6,976 nt of DNA from Pseudomonadota bacterium (lineage in GTDB: Bacteria; Pseudomonadota; Gammaproteobacteria; Woeseiales; Woeseiaceae): the NCBI GenBank assembly GCA_027295475.1, contig JAPUKV010000062.1:1-6976 (forward strand), given 5' to 3'. The notes beneath the pieces were generated by a model. That model did not search any database and was not told where the DNA came from. It saw nothing but the letters and a program-made list of their open reading frames with translations. The position numbers and the translations under genes are program-made. How positions within the stretch are numbered: position 1 is the stretch's first letter; each line of letters opens with the position of its first letter. This document shows, in pieces, positions 1 to 5,883 of the stretch.

Positions 1-19
1 TGGAACCTTGCGGGTTGAG

Positions 20-69
20 GGTCACGAGTCGGCCGTCACGAGCTATGAATACGGTGCGTGAATTTTGCG
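20..69. repeat. Left copy of a diverged ~50-bp direct repeat
   Basis: This stretch aligns without gaps to 6927-6976 in direct orientation, with 39 of 50 positions identical by hand count. The best part is 31-69, with 31 of 39 identical. Both copies contain two GTYACG motifs 14 bases apart (here 21-26 and 35-40) and end in TGCGTGA-R-TTTTGCG. Seven of the 11 mismatches fall in one codon phase, which suggests shared coding ancestry. The plus-strand reading (ending RAMNTVREFCVN then TAG at 75-77) and the minus-strand reading (NSRTVFIARDGRLVTL) share the same wobble phase, so the pattern does not reveal the strand. The minus reading has a stop at 74-76, so this copy is at best a fragment. I do not recognise a family. 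Confidence 0.6.
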
Positions 70-166
70 TGAACTAGTTGTGCACAGTCATGCATCGTAC
101 TGCAAATCAAGCAACAGACGCCCCGGTAACTCTTTGAAATATAAAGCCCTCGGCGACCCTATACGC

Positions 167-296
167 GACTGAAAATCCGCGTGTCGGTGGTTCGATTGAC
201 TACGAATCAGCTGGCGCTGATTCTTGCCCTTCGGGCAGACTCACTGTGCTCGTCTGTCCTGATTCGCTTCGCGAATCGGTCCGCCCCTGGCCACCA
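167..296 (+). pseudogene. tRNA-Phe 3'-half remnant, split in the T arm
   Basis: Bases 167-197 read like the anticodon loop (CTGAAAA, anticodon GAA, 169-175), the 3' anticodon stem (TCCGC), the variable loop (GTGTC), the 5' T stem (GGTGG, 186-190) and the T loop (TTCGATT, 191-197) of a proteobacterial tRNA-Phe. The rest of the expected tRNA resumes 83 bases later: CCGCC (281-285) pairs with GGTGG, then CCTGGCC in acceptor position, A73 (293) and an encoded CCA (294-296), followed by TTTT. The acceptor strand differs by one base from the Pseudomonas-type CCTGGGC as I remember it. No 5' half is present: upstream there is no D arm and no GGCCAGG, and similarity stops at about 167. The gene therefore cannot make a normal tRNA. 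Identity beginning at the anticodon loop and running to CCA is typical of the tRNA part duplicated at tyrosine-recombinase attachment sites, so a relic att site is a reasonable inference. No integrase is in the window. Confidence 0.6.
198..280. other. 83-bp hairpin-rich insertion inside the tRNA-Phe remnant
   Basis: Between the T loop and the 3' T stem of the tRNA remnant lies a segment made almost entirely of inverted repeats. Hairpin 1 is GAATCAGC-TGGC-GCTGATTC (204-223, 8 bp). Hairpin 2 is TGCCC-TTC-GGGCA (225-237, 5 bp). Hairpin 3 is CTGATTCGC-TTC-GCGAATCGG (259-279, 9 bp with one T-G pair). The GATTC/GAATC words in hairpins 1 and 3 are interchangeable, so alternative folds exist. In one of these, CGATT of the T loop (193-197) pairs with AATCG (274-278) and lengthens the T stem. 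I see no ORF of note and no clear target-site duplication. It could be a small palindromic repeat element, part of an attachment site, or an expressed structured RNA. The sequence does not decide between these. Confidence 0.5.
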
Positions 297-428
297 TTTT
301 ATTCTTGTGTTGTCGTCAAAAAGGATGTGCGTATTCCTGAGCCTACAAAAGGGAGGCAATCTTTCGGCAGGTTGAATCTCCTAACTAAAGTCAGCCAGTT
401 GACTGCCATCCAAAGTAATTGCTCGTGT
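297..428. other. Non-coding stretch downstream of the operon, no clear terminator
   Basis: This stretch lies between the CCA of the tRNA remnant and the aminotransferase stop codon. No convincing gene is visible on either strand. On the minus strand, where an operon terminator would be expected, the best hairpin is only AGTCA-ACTGGC-TGACT (5 bp, around 389-404) followed by TTAG, which is too weak to call. Bases 70-166, to the left of the tRNA remnant, likewise show nothing recognisable. Confidence 0.5.
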
Positions 429-1565
429 TTAGCTCTCAAAAAGAATACCGCTCAGCGCTTTGTCAATGTTGGCAACACTGCGTTCAATATTGTGCAGTTT
501 GTCCAGACCAAACAGCCCGAGACGAAACGTACAGAAATCGTCAGGTTCACCACATTTCAGTGGCACCCCCGCGGCAATCTGTAAGCCTTGTTTGGCAAAC
601 TTGCGGCCTGTGTTGATATCCGGGTCATCGGTGTAACAAACGACGACACCCGGCGCTTCAAATCCTGGAGCCGCAACGCTTTGAAACCCTCGATCCGCCA
701 GCAGCGCACGGACGCGATCACCAAGTTCCTGTTGCTCTACGCGAACTTTCTCGAATCCATAGGATTCTGCTTCTCTCATAACCTCGTGAAAGTCACATAA
801 GGAATCGGTCGGCATTGTGGCGTGATAGGCGTGGCCCCCGTTCTCATAGGCTCGCATGATCTCGAGCCACTTGCGCAGATCGCAGGCGAAACTAGTATTC
901 GTCGTCGCCAACAAGGTTTCGAGCGCAGCATCGTTCAACATGACAAACGCACAACAGGGCGAACCGCTCCATCCCTTCTGTGGCGCACTGATCAGTACAT
1001 CGACGCCAACCGCTTTCATGTCAACCCAGATCGCTCCGGATGCAATGCAGTCAAGAACGAACAAACCACCGTTTGTATGAACAGCAGCCGCGACCTTGCG
1101 CAAGTAATCATCTGGCAAAAGTATTCCGGACGAGGTTTCGACATGGGGTGCAAACACGACATCCGGCTTCTCATCGTTAATCGTTGCGACAACCTCCTCT
1201 ATGGGCACTGGCGCAAAAGGTTGTTGCGACGCCGACGAGATCATGCGCGCTTTCAGTACGGTGCAATTGGTCGGGATATTTCCCATCTCGAATATCTGCG
1301 TCCAGCGATAGCTAAACCAACCATTGCGGATGACCAAACAGCTCTTGCCGGTCGCGAACTGGCGGGCTACCGCTTCCATTCCGAACGTACCACTGCCTGG
1401 CACAATAGCCATGGCATCCGCGTTATATACATGTTTGAGCGTCGCAGATATTTCCGTCATGACTTCCTGGAACTTGCCGGACATATGATTAGTCGCACGA
1501 TCTGTGTACACGACCGAGTATTCCAGCAGGCCATCCGGATCAACATCAGGTAATAAACTGGGCAA
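429..1565 (-). CDS. Class V PLP-dependent aminotransferase (alanine/serine-glyoxylate aminotransferase-like)
   Basis: This is a cytosolic PLP enzyme of 378 residues, a normal length for fold-type I class V aminotransferases. Visible landmarks are the cofactor phosphate-binding GSGT (57-60), Asp172 in LFVLDCIASG (expected to contact the PLP ring nitrogen), the Schiff-base lysine Lys197 in SAPQKGWSG, and Arg348 in FRLGLFG, at the place of the substrate-carboxylate arginine in alanine-glyoxylate aminotransferases. The family moves an amino group between a small amino acid and a 2-oxo acid such as glyoxylate or pyruvate. The exact substrate here is unknown. The start is TTG at 1565: AAGGAG lies six bases upstream and no ATG is equally well placed. 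It is the last gene of the operon, 25 bases after the transporter stop, so it probably handles the transported compound or its product. Family confidence is high, substrate confidence low. Alternatives within class V include phosphonate- or taurine-type aminotransferases. Confidence 0.88.
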   Translation of the reverse strand: MPSLLPDVDPDGLLEYSVVYTDRATNHMSGKFQEVMTEISATLKHVYNADAMAIVPGSGTFGMEAVARQFATGKSCLVIRNGWFSYRWTQIFEMGNIPTNCTVLKARMISSASQQPFAPVPIEEVVATINDEKPDVVFAPHVETSSGILLPDDYLRKVAAAVHTNGGLFVLDCIASGAIWVDMKAVGVDVLISAPQKGWSGSPCCAFVMLNDAALETLLATTNTSFACDLRKWLEIMRAYENGGHAYHATMPTDSLCDFHEVMREAESYGFEKVRVEQQELGDRVRALLADRGFQSVAAPGFEAPGVVVCYTDDPDINTGRKFAKQGLQIAAGVPLKCGEPDDFCTFRLGLFGLDKLHNIERSVANIDKALSGILFES

Positions 1566-1571
1566 GATAAT

Positions 1572-1577
1572 CTCCTT
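1572..1577 (-). promoter_or_regulatory. Shine-Dalgarno site fixing the TTG start of the aminotransferase
   Basis: The minus strand reads AAGGAG, then six bases, then TTG at 1565. The perfect site at ideal spacing makes the rare TTG codon the likely true start, in the 25-base gap after the transporter stop. Confidence 0.75.
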
Positions 1578-1590
1578 GTCGTGGTGGCTG

Positions 1591-3102
1591 TCAGATCAGC
1601 GAAATCCCGAACACCCGCTGCAGGACCAATATCGCCGACATGCCGGTGAAGACGATCAGGCTTAGCCAGCTAAACCAGGTGGCAAACGTTGACGGATAAA
1701 AGAGCACGTCATCTTTCGGGATAATCGTTCGGCAGTAGTAAAGATTAAGAAAGAAAATAACCGGCGCGACAAAATAGGCGAGTGCAGAGGCAACCAATAC
1801 CAGGTAAACGGGCCGTGGTATGCCGGCGATAATGGCGACCGATGCGATCAGGGAAAAGATCATGCTGGCCCGGTATATGTTGTATTCCGAGTACCATGTC
1901 TTGCGCTGGAGCAAATCGAGAGTTTCGTGCGACGTCCTTGGCAGTGCGGCAGTCTTTCGAAACAGGTTCCTGCAGCATGCGCCGACGACTCGCGGCCAGC
2001 CATCGAAGTAATTGAATACGGTCGAATAGGTCGCTGCTAGCGCGCCGACGAGGAAGACCAGCATCAGGCTCGGGCCGACGCTGTCTGTAAATATCCTGGC
2101 AATTTCTCCCATCACTGCGTTGCCGCTGACCTCGCTGGGGTAAAGCCATACGGCGGCAAGCACCAGAAAGATTGTCGCAAGCAGAAACGAGATGACGTGA
2201 CCGACGCGGAAGTCGAGCAGCCCGATTCGAAACCAGCGACGGCAATATTCCTGCGCGTGTTCCGGCAATCGCGACACGTCGACCGCAAGATCTTCTTTGC
2301 ATGCGTTGAACGTGTCGAATTTTGTGGCAAGCCCCTGCGCTTCCATGTCGCTGCGTAGCCGGCCCATGCCGACTTTCTTGGCTTTGCCCCATTCCGATGC
2401 CTGCAGGGATACGTCGATGCCGGTTGGCAGCAGGCCCAGGAACGATGCGATGATCAGCCACGAGCCTTCCGGCTTCTCCAGCTGAAAGAAATGTACAAAT
2501 TCAGCCACTGGGGCCGGTTGCACTGCATAGACGGCAAATGTACACACGATGAGAATACCCGCCGCGATCTTGGTCGCGAGCTCGACCACCGCATAGCGCC
2601 CGCGCAAAATGATTGCAACAGATGTGACGCCCAGGAGAAAGCCGTATACCGCCAGCTCCTGATCATCATCGAAACCCGGTATATCCACACCCAGGTACAT
2701 GCGGAAAAAATAAAAAACCACAGCGGCTGCAGCGATGAGCCTGCCCGCCTGACCAACTGCTGATTGAATGATCGTTGTGATCAGCACGTACCAGACCGGA
2801 ATCTTCTTCCAGGCAGTTGCGTAAGCATCCAGCATGCTGCGGCCGGTCGCATGCGTGAATCGAATCGCCATTTCAAAACCGTAATATTTGAATATATAGG
2901 CAACCGGCAGGCACCAGAGCAGAGCGTAGCCGTATCTTCCCCCTGCGACCGGCGCGGTCACCAGATGGCTGGTGCCGACGCCGGTCATCATCAGCATCAT
3001 GCCGGGACCGAACTGGCGGACAAGACTGCCAGGCGCCATGGAAGGCAGCTCGAGTGAGTCAAAACCGTTCGGGTCGGTGTTGTCTGGTGTCTGCTGTCCC
3101 AC
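1591..3102 (-). CDS. Nramp-superfamily (MntH/COG1914-like) transporter lacking canonical metal-binding motifs
   Basis: This inner-membrane protein has 503 residues, longer than the usual 400-450 for bacterial Nramp. About eleven or twelve hydrophobic segments are visible (about 31-53, 59-79, 101-134, 150-167, 175-195, 214-236, 299-320, 341-363, 409-428, 431-456, 472-499). The TM1 frame is recognisable: GPG at 32-34 and later AGGRYGYALLW, matching the Nramp GPG...AGxxxGYxLLW pattern. The metal-coordinating DPGN, however, aligns to GTSH (43-46), and the TM6 MPH region aligns to GID (228-230). The family normally imports Mn2+ or Fe2+ with protons using the Asp, Asn and Met of those motifs. Their loss argues for another substrate, such as a different ion or a small organic solute fitting the operon. 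There is also a long hydrophilic stretch (about 237-298) between TM6 and TM7. The start is GTG at 3102, with AAGGAG five bases upstream. The gene lies 12 bases after the reductase stop. Confidence 0.78.
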   Translation of the reverse strand: MGQQTPDNTDPNGFDSLELPSMAPGSLVRQFGPGMMLMMTGVGTSHLVTAPVAGGRYGYALLWCLPVAYIFKYYGFEMAIRFTHATGRSMLDAYATAWKKIPVWYVLITTIIQSAVGQAGRLIAAAAVVFYFFRMYLGVDIPGFDDDQELAVYGFLLGVTSVAIILRGRYAVVELATKIAAGILIVCTFAVYAVQPAPVAEFVHFFQLEKPEGSWLIIASFLGLLPTGIDVSLQASEWGKAKKVGMGRLRSDMEAQGLATKFDTFNACKEDLAVDVSRLPEHAQEYCRRWFRIGLLDFRVGHVISFLLATIFLVLAAVWLYPSEVSGNAVMGEIARIFTDSVGPSLMLVFLVGALAATYSTVFNYFDGWPRVVGACCRNLFRKTAALPRTSHETLDLLQRKTWYSEYNIYRASMIFSLIASVAIIAGIPRPVYLVLVASALAYFVAPVIFFLNLYYCRTIIPKDDVLFYPSTFATWFSWLSLIVFTGMSAILVLQRVFGISLI

Positions 3103-3107
3103 TGCTA

Positions 3108-3113
3108 CTCCTT
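3108..3113 (-). promoter_or_regulatory. Shine-Dalgarno site fixing the GTG start of the transporter
   Basis: The minus strand reads AAGGAG, five bases, then GTG at 3102. The site overlaps the second of two in-frame stops (TAATAA) that end the upstream reductase gene, so ribosomes finishing that gene are placed next to the new start. Confidence 0.75.
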
Positions 3114-3114
3114 A

Positions 3115-4089
3115 TTAATAGGTGCCGGCGACGCGCGCCCGTTGTCGAATGAGTGCAAGGACGACATCGATCGTCGGTGTGGCGACTTCAACCAGCTTTC
3201 CCAGCTCCTGAACCACAGTGACCAATGCGTCTATTTCCATAGGCCTGCCGAGTTCGAGATCCTGCAGCATCGAAGTCTTGTGAGCCCCAACAGCAGCTCC
3301 TCCTGCCAGGCGCCGATCAACGTCGACACGAAACTTTGCGCCGAGTTTCTCGCCGATCTCCTGGGCTTCAAGCATCATGAGTCTGCAGACGTCTCCGGTA
3401 GCGGCTTCTCCGGCGACTTTATCCAGTGTGGCGTGGGTCAATGCACTGATTGGATTGAAGCAAAGATTTCCCCATAGCTTGATCCAGATGTCGTCGCGAA
3501 TATTGTCACGAACGCGGGATTTGAAGCCGGCTTCTTTCAGGGCGGCACAAAGTTTGTCGGTGCGATCGGAGGAACGCCCGTCCGGTTCCCCCATCGTATA
3601 GCGGTCCCCTTCGATGTGACGGATGACGCCCGGTTCTGCAATTTCAGCCGCCGGGTAAACGACGAAGCCGATTGCGCGTTCCGGGCCAACGGCATCCCAG
3701 AACTTGCCGCCGGGATCGATACTGTCGAGTTTATGGTTTTCATAGGGACCGTCGAGCTTGTAGAAATACCACCACGGGATGCCATTGACGCCGGTCACGA
3801 CCGCGGTCTCGGGGCCGAGCAGGGGCTGGATCTTGTCAGCAATGCCCGGCAGCGAATGGGCCTTAAGCGTAATTATGACGTAGTCCTGTGAGCCGGCATC
3901 GGCCGGGTCCTCGATGCAACGGGGATGGGCAACTCGCTCTTCCCCGTCAATGAGCAGCTTGACGCCGTTTTTTTGCATGGCCTCGAGGTGTGGGCCGCGA
4001 GCAATCAGCGTGACATCTTTACCGGCCAGCGAAAGTTCCACACCAAGCCACGCACCAATCGCGCCGGCTCCGTAAATGCAGATGCGCAT
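3115..4089 (-). CDS. Ketopantoate reductase-like (ApbA/PanE family) NADP-dependent 2-oxoacid reductase
   Basis: This 324-residue cytosolic oxidoreductase is slightly longer than E. coli PanE (about 303). The N-terminal Rossmann domain opens with the nucleotide-binding GAGAIG (7-12). The C-terminal helical domain carries the expected catalytic Lys204 in DDIWIKLWGNLCFNP, followed by Asn208/Asn212, and Glu285 in RPMEIDALV at the place of the conserved acidic residue. The family reduces 2-oxo acids (ketopantoate in coenzyme A synthesis) to 2-hydroxy acids with NADPH. The middle region (NGIPWWYFY, IDPGG, VVYPAAEI, GEPDG) marks a paralogous subfamily often annotated only as 2-dehydropantoate 2-reductase. 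Given its partners, a catabolic 2-oxo acid is at least as likely as ketopantoate. The ATG at 4089 shares one base with the CoA-ligase stop (TGATG) and has only a weak ribosome site, implying translational coupling. Family confidence is high, pathway confidence low. Confidence 0.85.
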   Translation of the reverse strand: MRICIYGAGAIGAWLGVELSLAGKDVTLIARGPHLEAMQKNGVKLLIDGEERVAHPRCIEDPADAGSQDYVIITLKAHSLPGIADKIQPLLGPETAVVTGVNGIPWWYFYKLDGPYENHKLDSIDPGGKFWDAVGPERAIGFVVYPAAEIAEPGVIRHIEGDRYTMGEPDGRSSDRTDKLCAALKEAGFKSRVRDNIRDDIWIKLWGNLCFNPISALTHATLDKVAGEAATGDVCRLMMLEAQEIGEKLGAKFRVDVDRRLAGGAAVGAHKTSMLQDLELGRPMEIDALVTVVQELGKLVEVATPTIDVVLALIRQRARVAGTY

Positions 4090-5621
4090 CAGTCGAGCCC
4101 CAGTTTTTCAGCCAGACCGATGCGCTGCAACTTGCCCGTCGGGCCTTTCGGAATCTCTTCGAGAATCAGAATTCGCCGTGGTACCTTGAAATTCGCCAGA
4201 CGTTCGGCTGCGAATGTCCGGAACTCTGCTTCGTCTGCCGATTGCCCTTCCCGCAAGACGATCGCTGCGGCCACCTCTTCACCCAGCGACTTATGTGGCA
4301 TCGCGAAGGTCACGACCTGTTGCACAGCGGGGTGATCCATCAGGACTTCGTCGACTTCGCGTGGCGAAATTTTTTCACCACCGCGATTGATGATCTCCTT
4401 CAGCCGGCCGGTGATGGTCAGGTATCCATCCTCATCCATAACGCCCTGGTCGCCGGTTCTGAACCAGCCGTTCACAAAATTTTCTGCATTGGCGACCGGA
4501 TTATTCTCGTAGCCCAGCGTGACATTGTCACCGCGGATTACGATTTCTCCCGTCTGCCCCTGCGCCAAAAGATCCGCAGTGGACTCACTCATGATGGCCA
4601 CCTCGGGTCCGGCGGCACAACCCACGGTGCCAGGTTTGCGCACGCCCGGCGGTAACTGGTTACAGGTCATCTGGTGTGACGCCTCGGTCATCGCATAAGC
4701 CTCCACCACGGGTACCTCGAACGTCTTCTCCAATTCGTGCAATACCTGCGGTGGCAGGGAAGACGATGATGAACGGATGAACCGCAGCCTGGATTCCTGC
4801 ACCACTGCCTGATTGCGCTTCGCCCTGGCCACGATAGTCTGGTGCATTGTCGGGACAGCTGTGTACCAGGTCGGCTTCGCCCGATCCAGCCACGAGTAAA
4901 ACCTGAGTGCGTCAAACCCTGGCGTGCAGCAAACGCTGGCACCCTTGCCCAATGTGGCCAGAACGGCGGCCATCAGGCCGTGGATATGAAACAGCGGCAT
5001 GATGTTCATACAGACATCATCGGGCTCGAGGCCCAGGGTGTTCTGGATATTTGCGGCCGATGAACAGACGTTGCGGTGGCTCAGCGGTACGATTTTCGGT
5101 CGCGAAGTTGTGCCCGATGTGTGCAGAACCAGCGCAATATCGTCCGCGGCAGCCATGCCAGTGTTTTCATTCCGCGCTGCCTTGCCCTCACCCTGTGCGT
5201 TGATGCTGAAACAACCGGCCGGCAGGCTTGTCTCCGATTCGAGTTCCAGCAGCGGAATGTTGTGGGTCCGTGCGGCCTCGACGGCTGGCGAGTCGCTACC
5301 TTTTTCGACCAGTAACGCTTTTGAGTTCAGGTCCGTCAGGTAGAATTCGAATTCTTCCTGCGTATAGGCCGGATTCAATGGTGCCGTTGTTGCGCAGGCG
5401 GCAATGGCGACAAACGCCGCGGCCATCTCGGGACCATTGGGCAGAACGATCGCTACGCGATCGTTGCGGCCGATGCCCAGACCATTAAGTGATGCCGCTG
5501 TCGTCGACACCAACTCGCGCAGGTCCGCATAGCACAGGTCCGGCCGGTCGATGCCCGAAATCGCGGCGCTGCTGTCTTTTCCTGATTGCAGCAACTCATG
5601 GATAGTGGACGGCGTGCTCAT
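4089..5621 (-). CDS. AMP-forming acyl-CoA synthetase, oxalate-CoA ligase (Pcs60/AAE3)-like
   Basis: This is a complete 510-residue ANL-superfamily ligase that adenylates a carboxylate and transfers it to CoA. Motifs appear in the normal order: ATP P-loop HTSGTTSRPKIVPLSH (167-182), EAYAMTEASHQM (307-318), GWFRTGD (385-391), the hinge and CoA region GRLKEIINRGGEKISP (405-420), and the catalytic lysine Lys497 in PKGPTGKLQR. The SGTTSRPK variant, the MTEASHQM signature and the following PPGVRKPGTVG resemble oxalate-CoA ligases of yeast and plants, so oxalate or a similar short diacid or 2-oxo acid is the best guess. No oxalyl-CoA decarboxylase is nearby. The frame is open to 5723, but ATG 5621 is preferred: AGGAG lies six bases upstream and the protein then begins STPSTIHELL as expected. 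It is the first gene of the operon, behind a promoter and dyad, and overlaps the reductase gene by one base. Confidence 0.87.
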   Translation of the reverse strand: MSTPSTIHELLQSGKDSSAAISGIDRPDLCYADLRELVSTTAASLNGLGIGRNDRVAIVLPNGPEMAAAFVAIAACATTAPLNPAYTQEEFEFYLTDLNSKALLVEKGSDSPAVEAARTHNIPLLELESETSLPAGCFSINAQGEGKAARNENTGMAAADDIALVLHTSGTTSRPKIVPLSHRNVCSSAANIQNTLGLEPDDVCMNIMPLFHIHGLMAAVLATLGKGASVCCTPGFDALRFYSWLDRAKPTWYTAVPTMHQTIVARAKRNQAVVQESRLRFIRSSSSSLPPQVLHELEKTFEVPVVEAYAMTEASHQMTCNQLPPGVRKPGTVGCAAGPEVAIMSESTADLLAQGQTGEIVIRGDNVTLGYENNPVANAENFVNGWFRTGDQGVMDEDGYLTITGRLKEIINRGGEKISPREVDEVLMDHPAVQQVVTFAMPHKSLGEEVAAAIVLREGQSADEAEFRTFAAERLANFKVPRRILILEEIPKGPTGKLQRIGLAEKLGLD

Positions 5622-5627
5622 TGATGG

Positions 5628-5632
5628 CTCCT
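5628..5632 (-). promoter_or_regulatory. Shine-Dalgarno site fixing the CoA-ligase start at 5621
   Basis: The minus strand reads AGGAG, six bases, then ATG at 5621. This supports a start 34 codons inside the longest open frame (5723) and removes an N-terminal extension unlike the family. The longer start would also lie across the predicted promoter. Confidence 0.75.
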
Positions 5633-5666
5633 GAATGCTTGTTGTTATCTGCGAATCGATGAGATC

Positions 5667-5694
5667 GGTCCGACTGTCAAACCCGCGTCGGACC
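5667..5694. promoter_or_regulatory. Perfect 8-12-8 inverted repeat, candidate operator of the operon
   Basis: GGTCCGAC (5667-5674) and GTCGGACC (5687-5694) are exact reverse complements separated by 12 bases. On the minus strand the dyad begins directly after the predicted -10 box and covers roughly +1 to +21, the place where a repressor would block initiation. It could also form an 8-bp stem in the 5' leader RNA. The loop contains TTGACA on the minus strand, but no good -10 follows it at proper spacing. No regulator gene is in the window, so the binding protein is unknown. Confidence 0.55.
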
Positions 5695-5723
5695 ATTGTC
5701 GAGATTTGCCACCGCTCGGTCAA
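5695..5723 (-). promoter_or_regulatory. Predicted sigma70 promoter of the four-gene operon
   Basis: On the minus strand, TTGACC (5723-5718, five of six matches to the -35 consensus) is followed after exactly 17 bases by GACAAT (5700-5695, four of six matches to the -10 consensus). Transcription would begin near 5688, giving a leader of about 67 bases before ATG 5621. It is the best pair I found in the 260-base gap upstream of the operon. Confidence 0.45.
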
Positions 5724-5854
5724 TGTTGCTGGCTTGGGTGATTACCATCCGGGTGCCCTCAAGCCTCCTGTCCGTCCACCAGTTGTCACATCCCGCCCGT
5801 CGATTACGTCGAAGTATTGGGCAGCACCGGGTCAAAGGAAGCAATCCTGAACTA
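5724..5854. other. Intergenic stretch between operon promoter and transposase remnant
   Basis: No gene, strong hairpin or recognisable site was found here on either strand. It separates the predicted operon promoter from the end repeats of the degraded insertion sequence. Far-upstream regulator sites could lie here but are not visible. Confidence 0.4.
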
Positions 5855-5859
5855 CGGTG

Positions 5860-5879
5860 TATTCCGGTAAAATGGGTTA
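5860..5879 (-). repeat. Outer IS-end repeat
   Basis: The minus strand reads TAACCCATTTTACCGGAATA. It matches the inner repeat at 5885-5904 at 14 of 20 positions in the same orientation, 25 bases away. Iterated sites like these at the end of an insertion sequence normally bind its transposase. Confidence 0.5.
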
Positions 5880-5883
5880 CAGA

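Noticed and set aside
167..296. Circularly permuted tmRNA (ssrA), whose break lies in the T loop
   Set aside because: The order is wrong (5' T strand first, CCA last), there is no tag-peptide frame, and the anticodon-loop sequence matches tRNA-Phe.
181..584. Short plus-strand frames at 181-375 and 246-584
   Set aside because: The first lies over the split tRNA remnant and the hairpins, and the second runs into the antisense of the aminotransferase. Neither has a ribosome site or family resemblance.
822..1553. 243-codon open frame on the plus strand opposite the aminotransferase
   Set aside because: It is antisense to a gene with clear PLP motifs, and its composition is arginine-rich and motif-free. 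It is a shadow frame.
1745..2461. 238-codon minus-strand frame inside the transporter gene
   Set aside because: It is out of frame with the transporter, which has clear membrane segments and a family match. The shadow is rich in Arg and Gln without any domain.
5675..5680. TTGACA on the minus strand as the operon -35 box
   Set aside because: No acceptable -10 hexamer lies 16-18 bases downstream (best is GATTCG). The TTGACC-N17-GACAAT pair further upstream fits better.
5621..5723. Longer CoA-ligase start at 5723
   Set aside because: It adds 34 residues foreign to the family, would overlap the promoter and dyad, and lacks the AGGAG site seen before ATG 5621.
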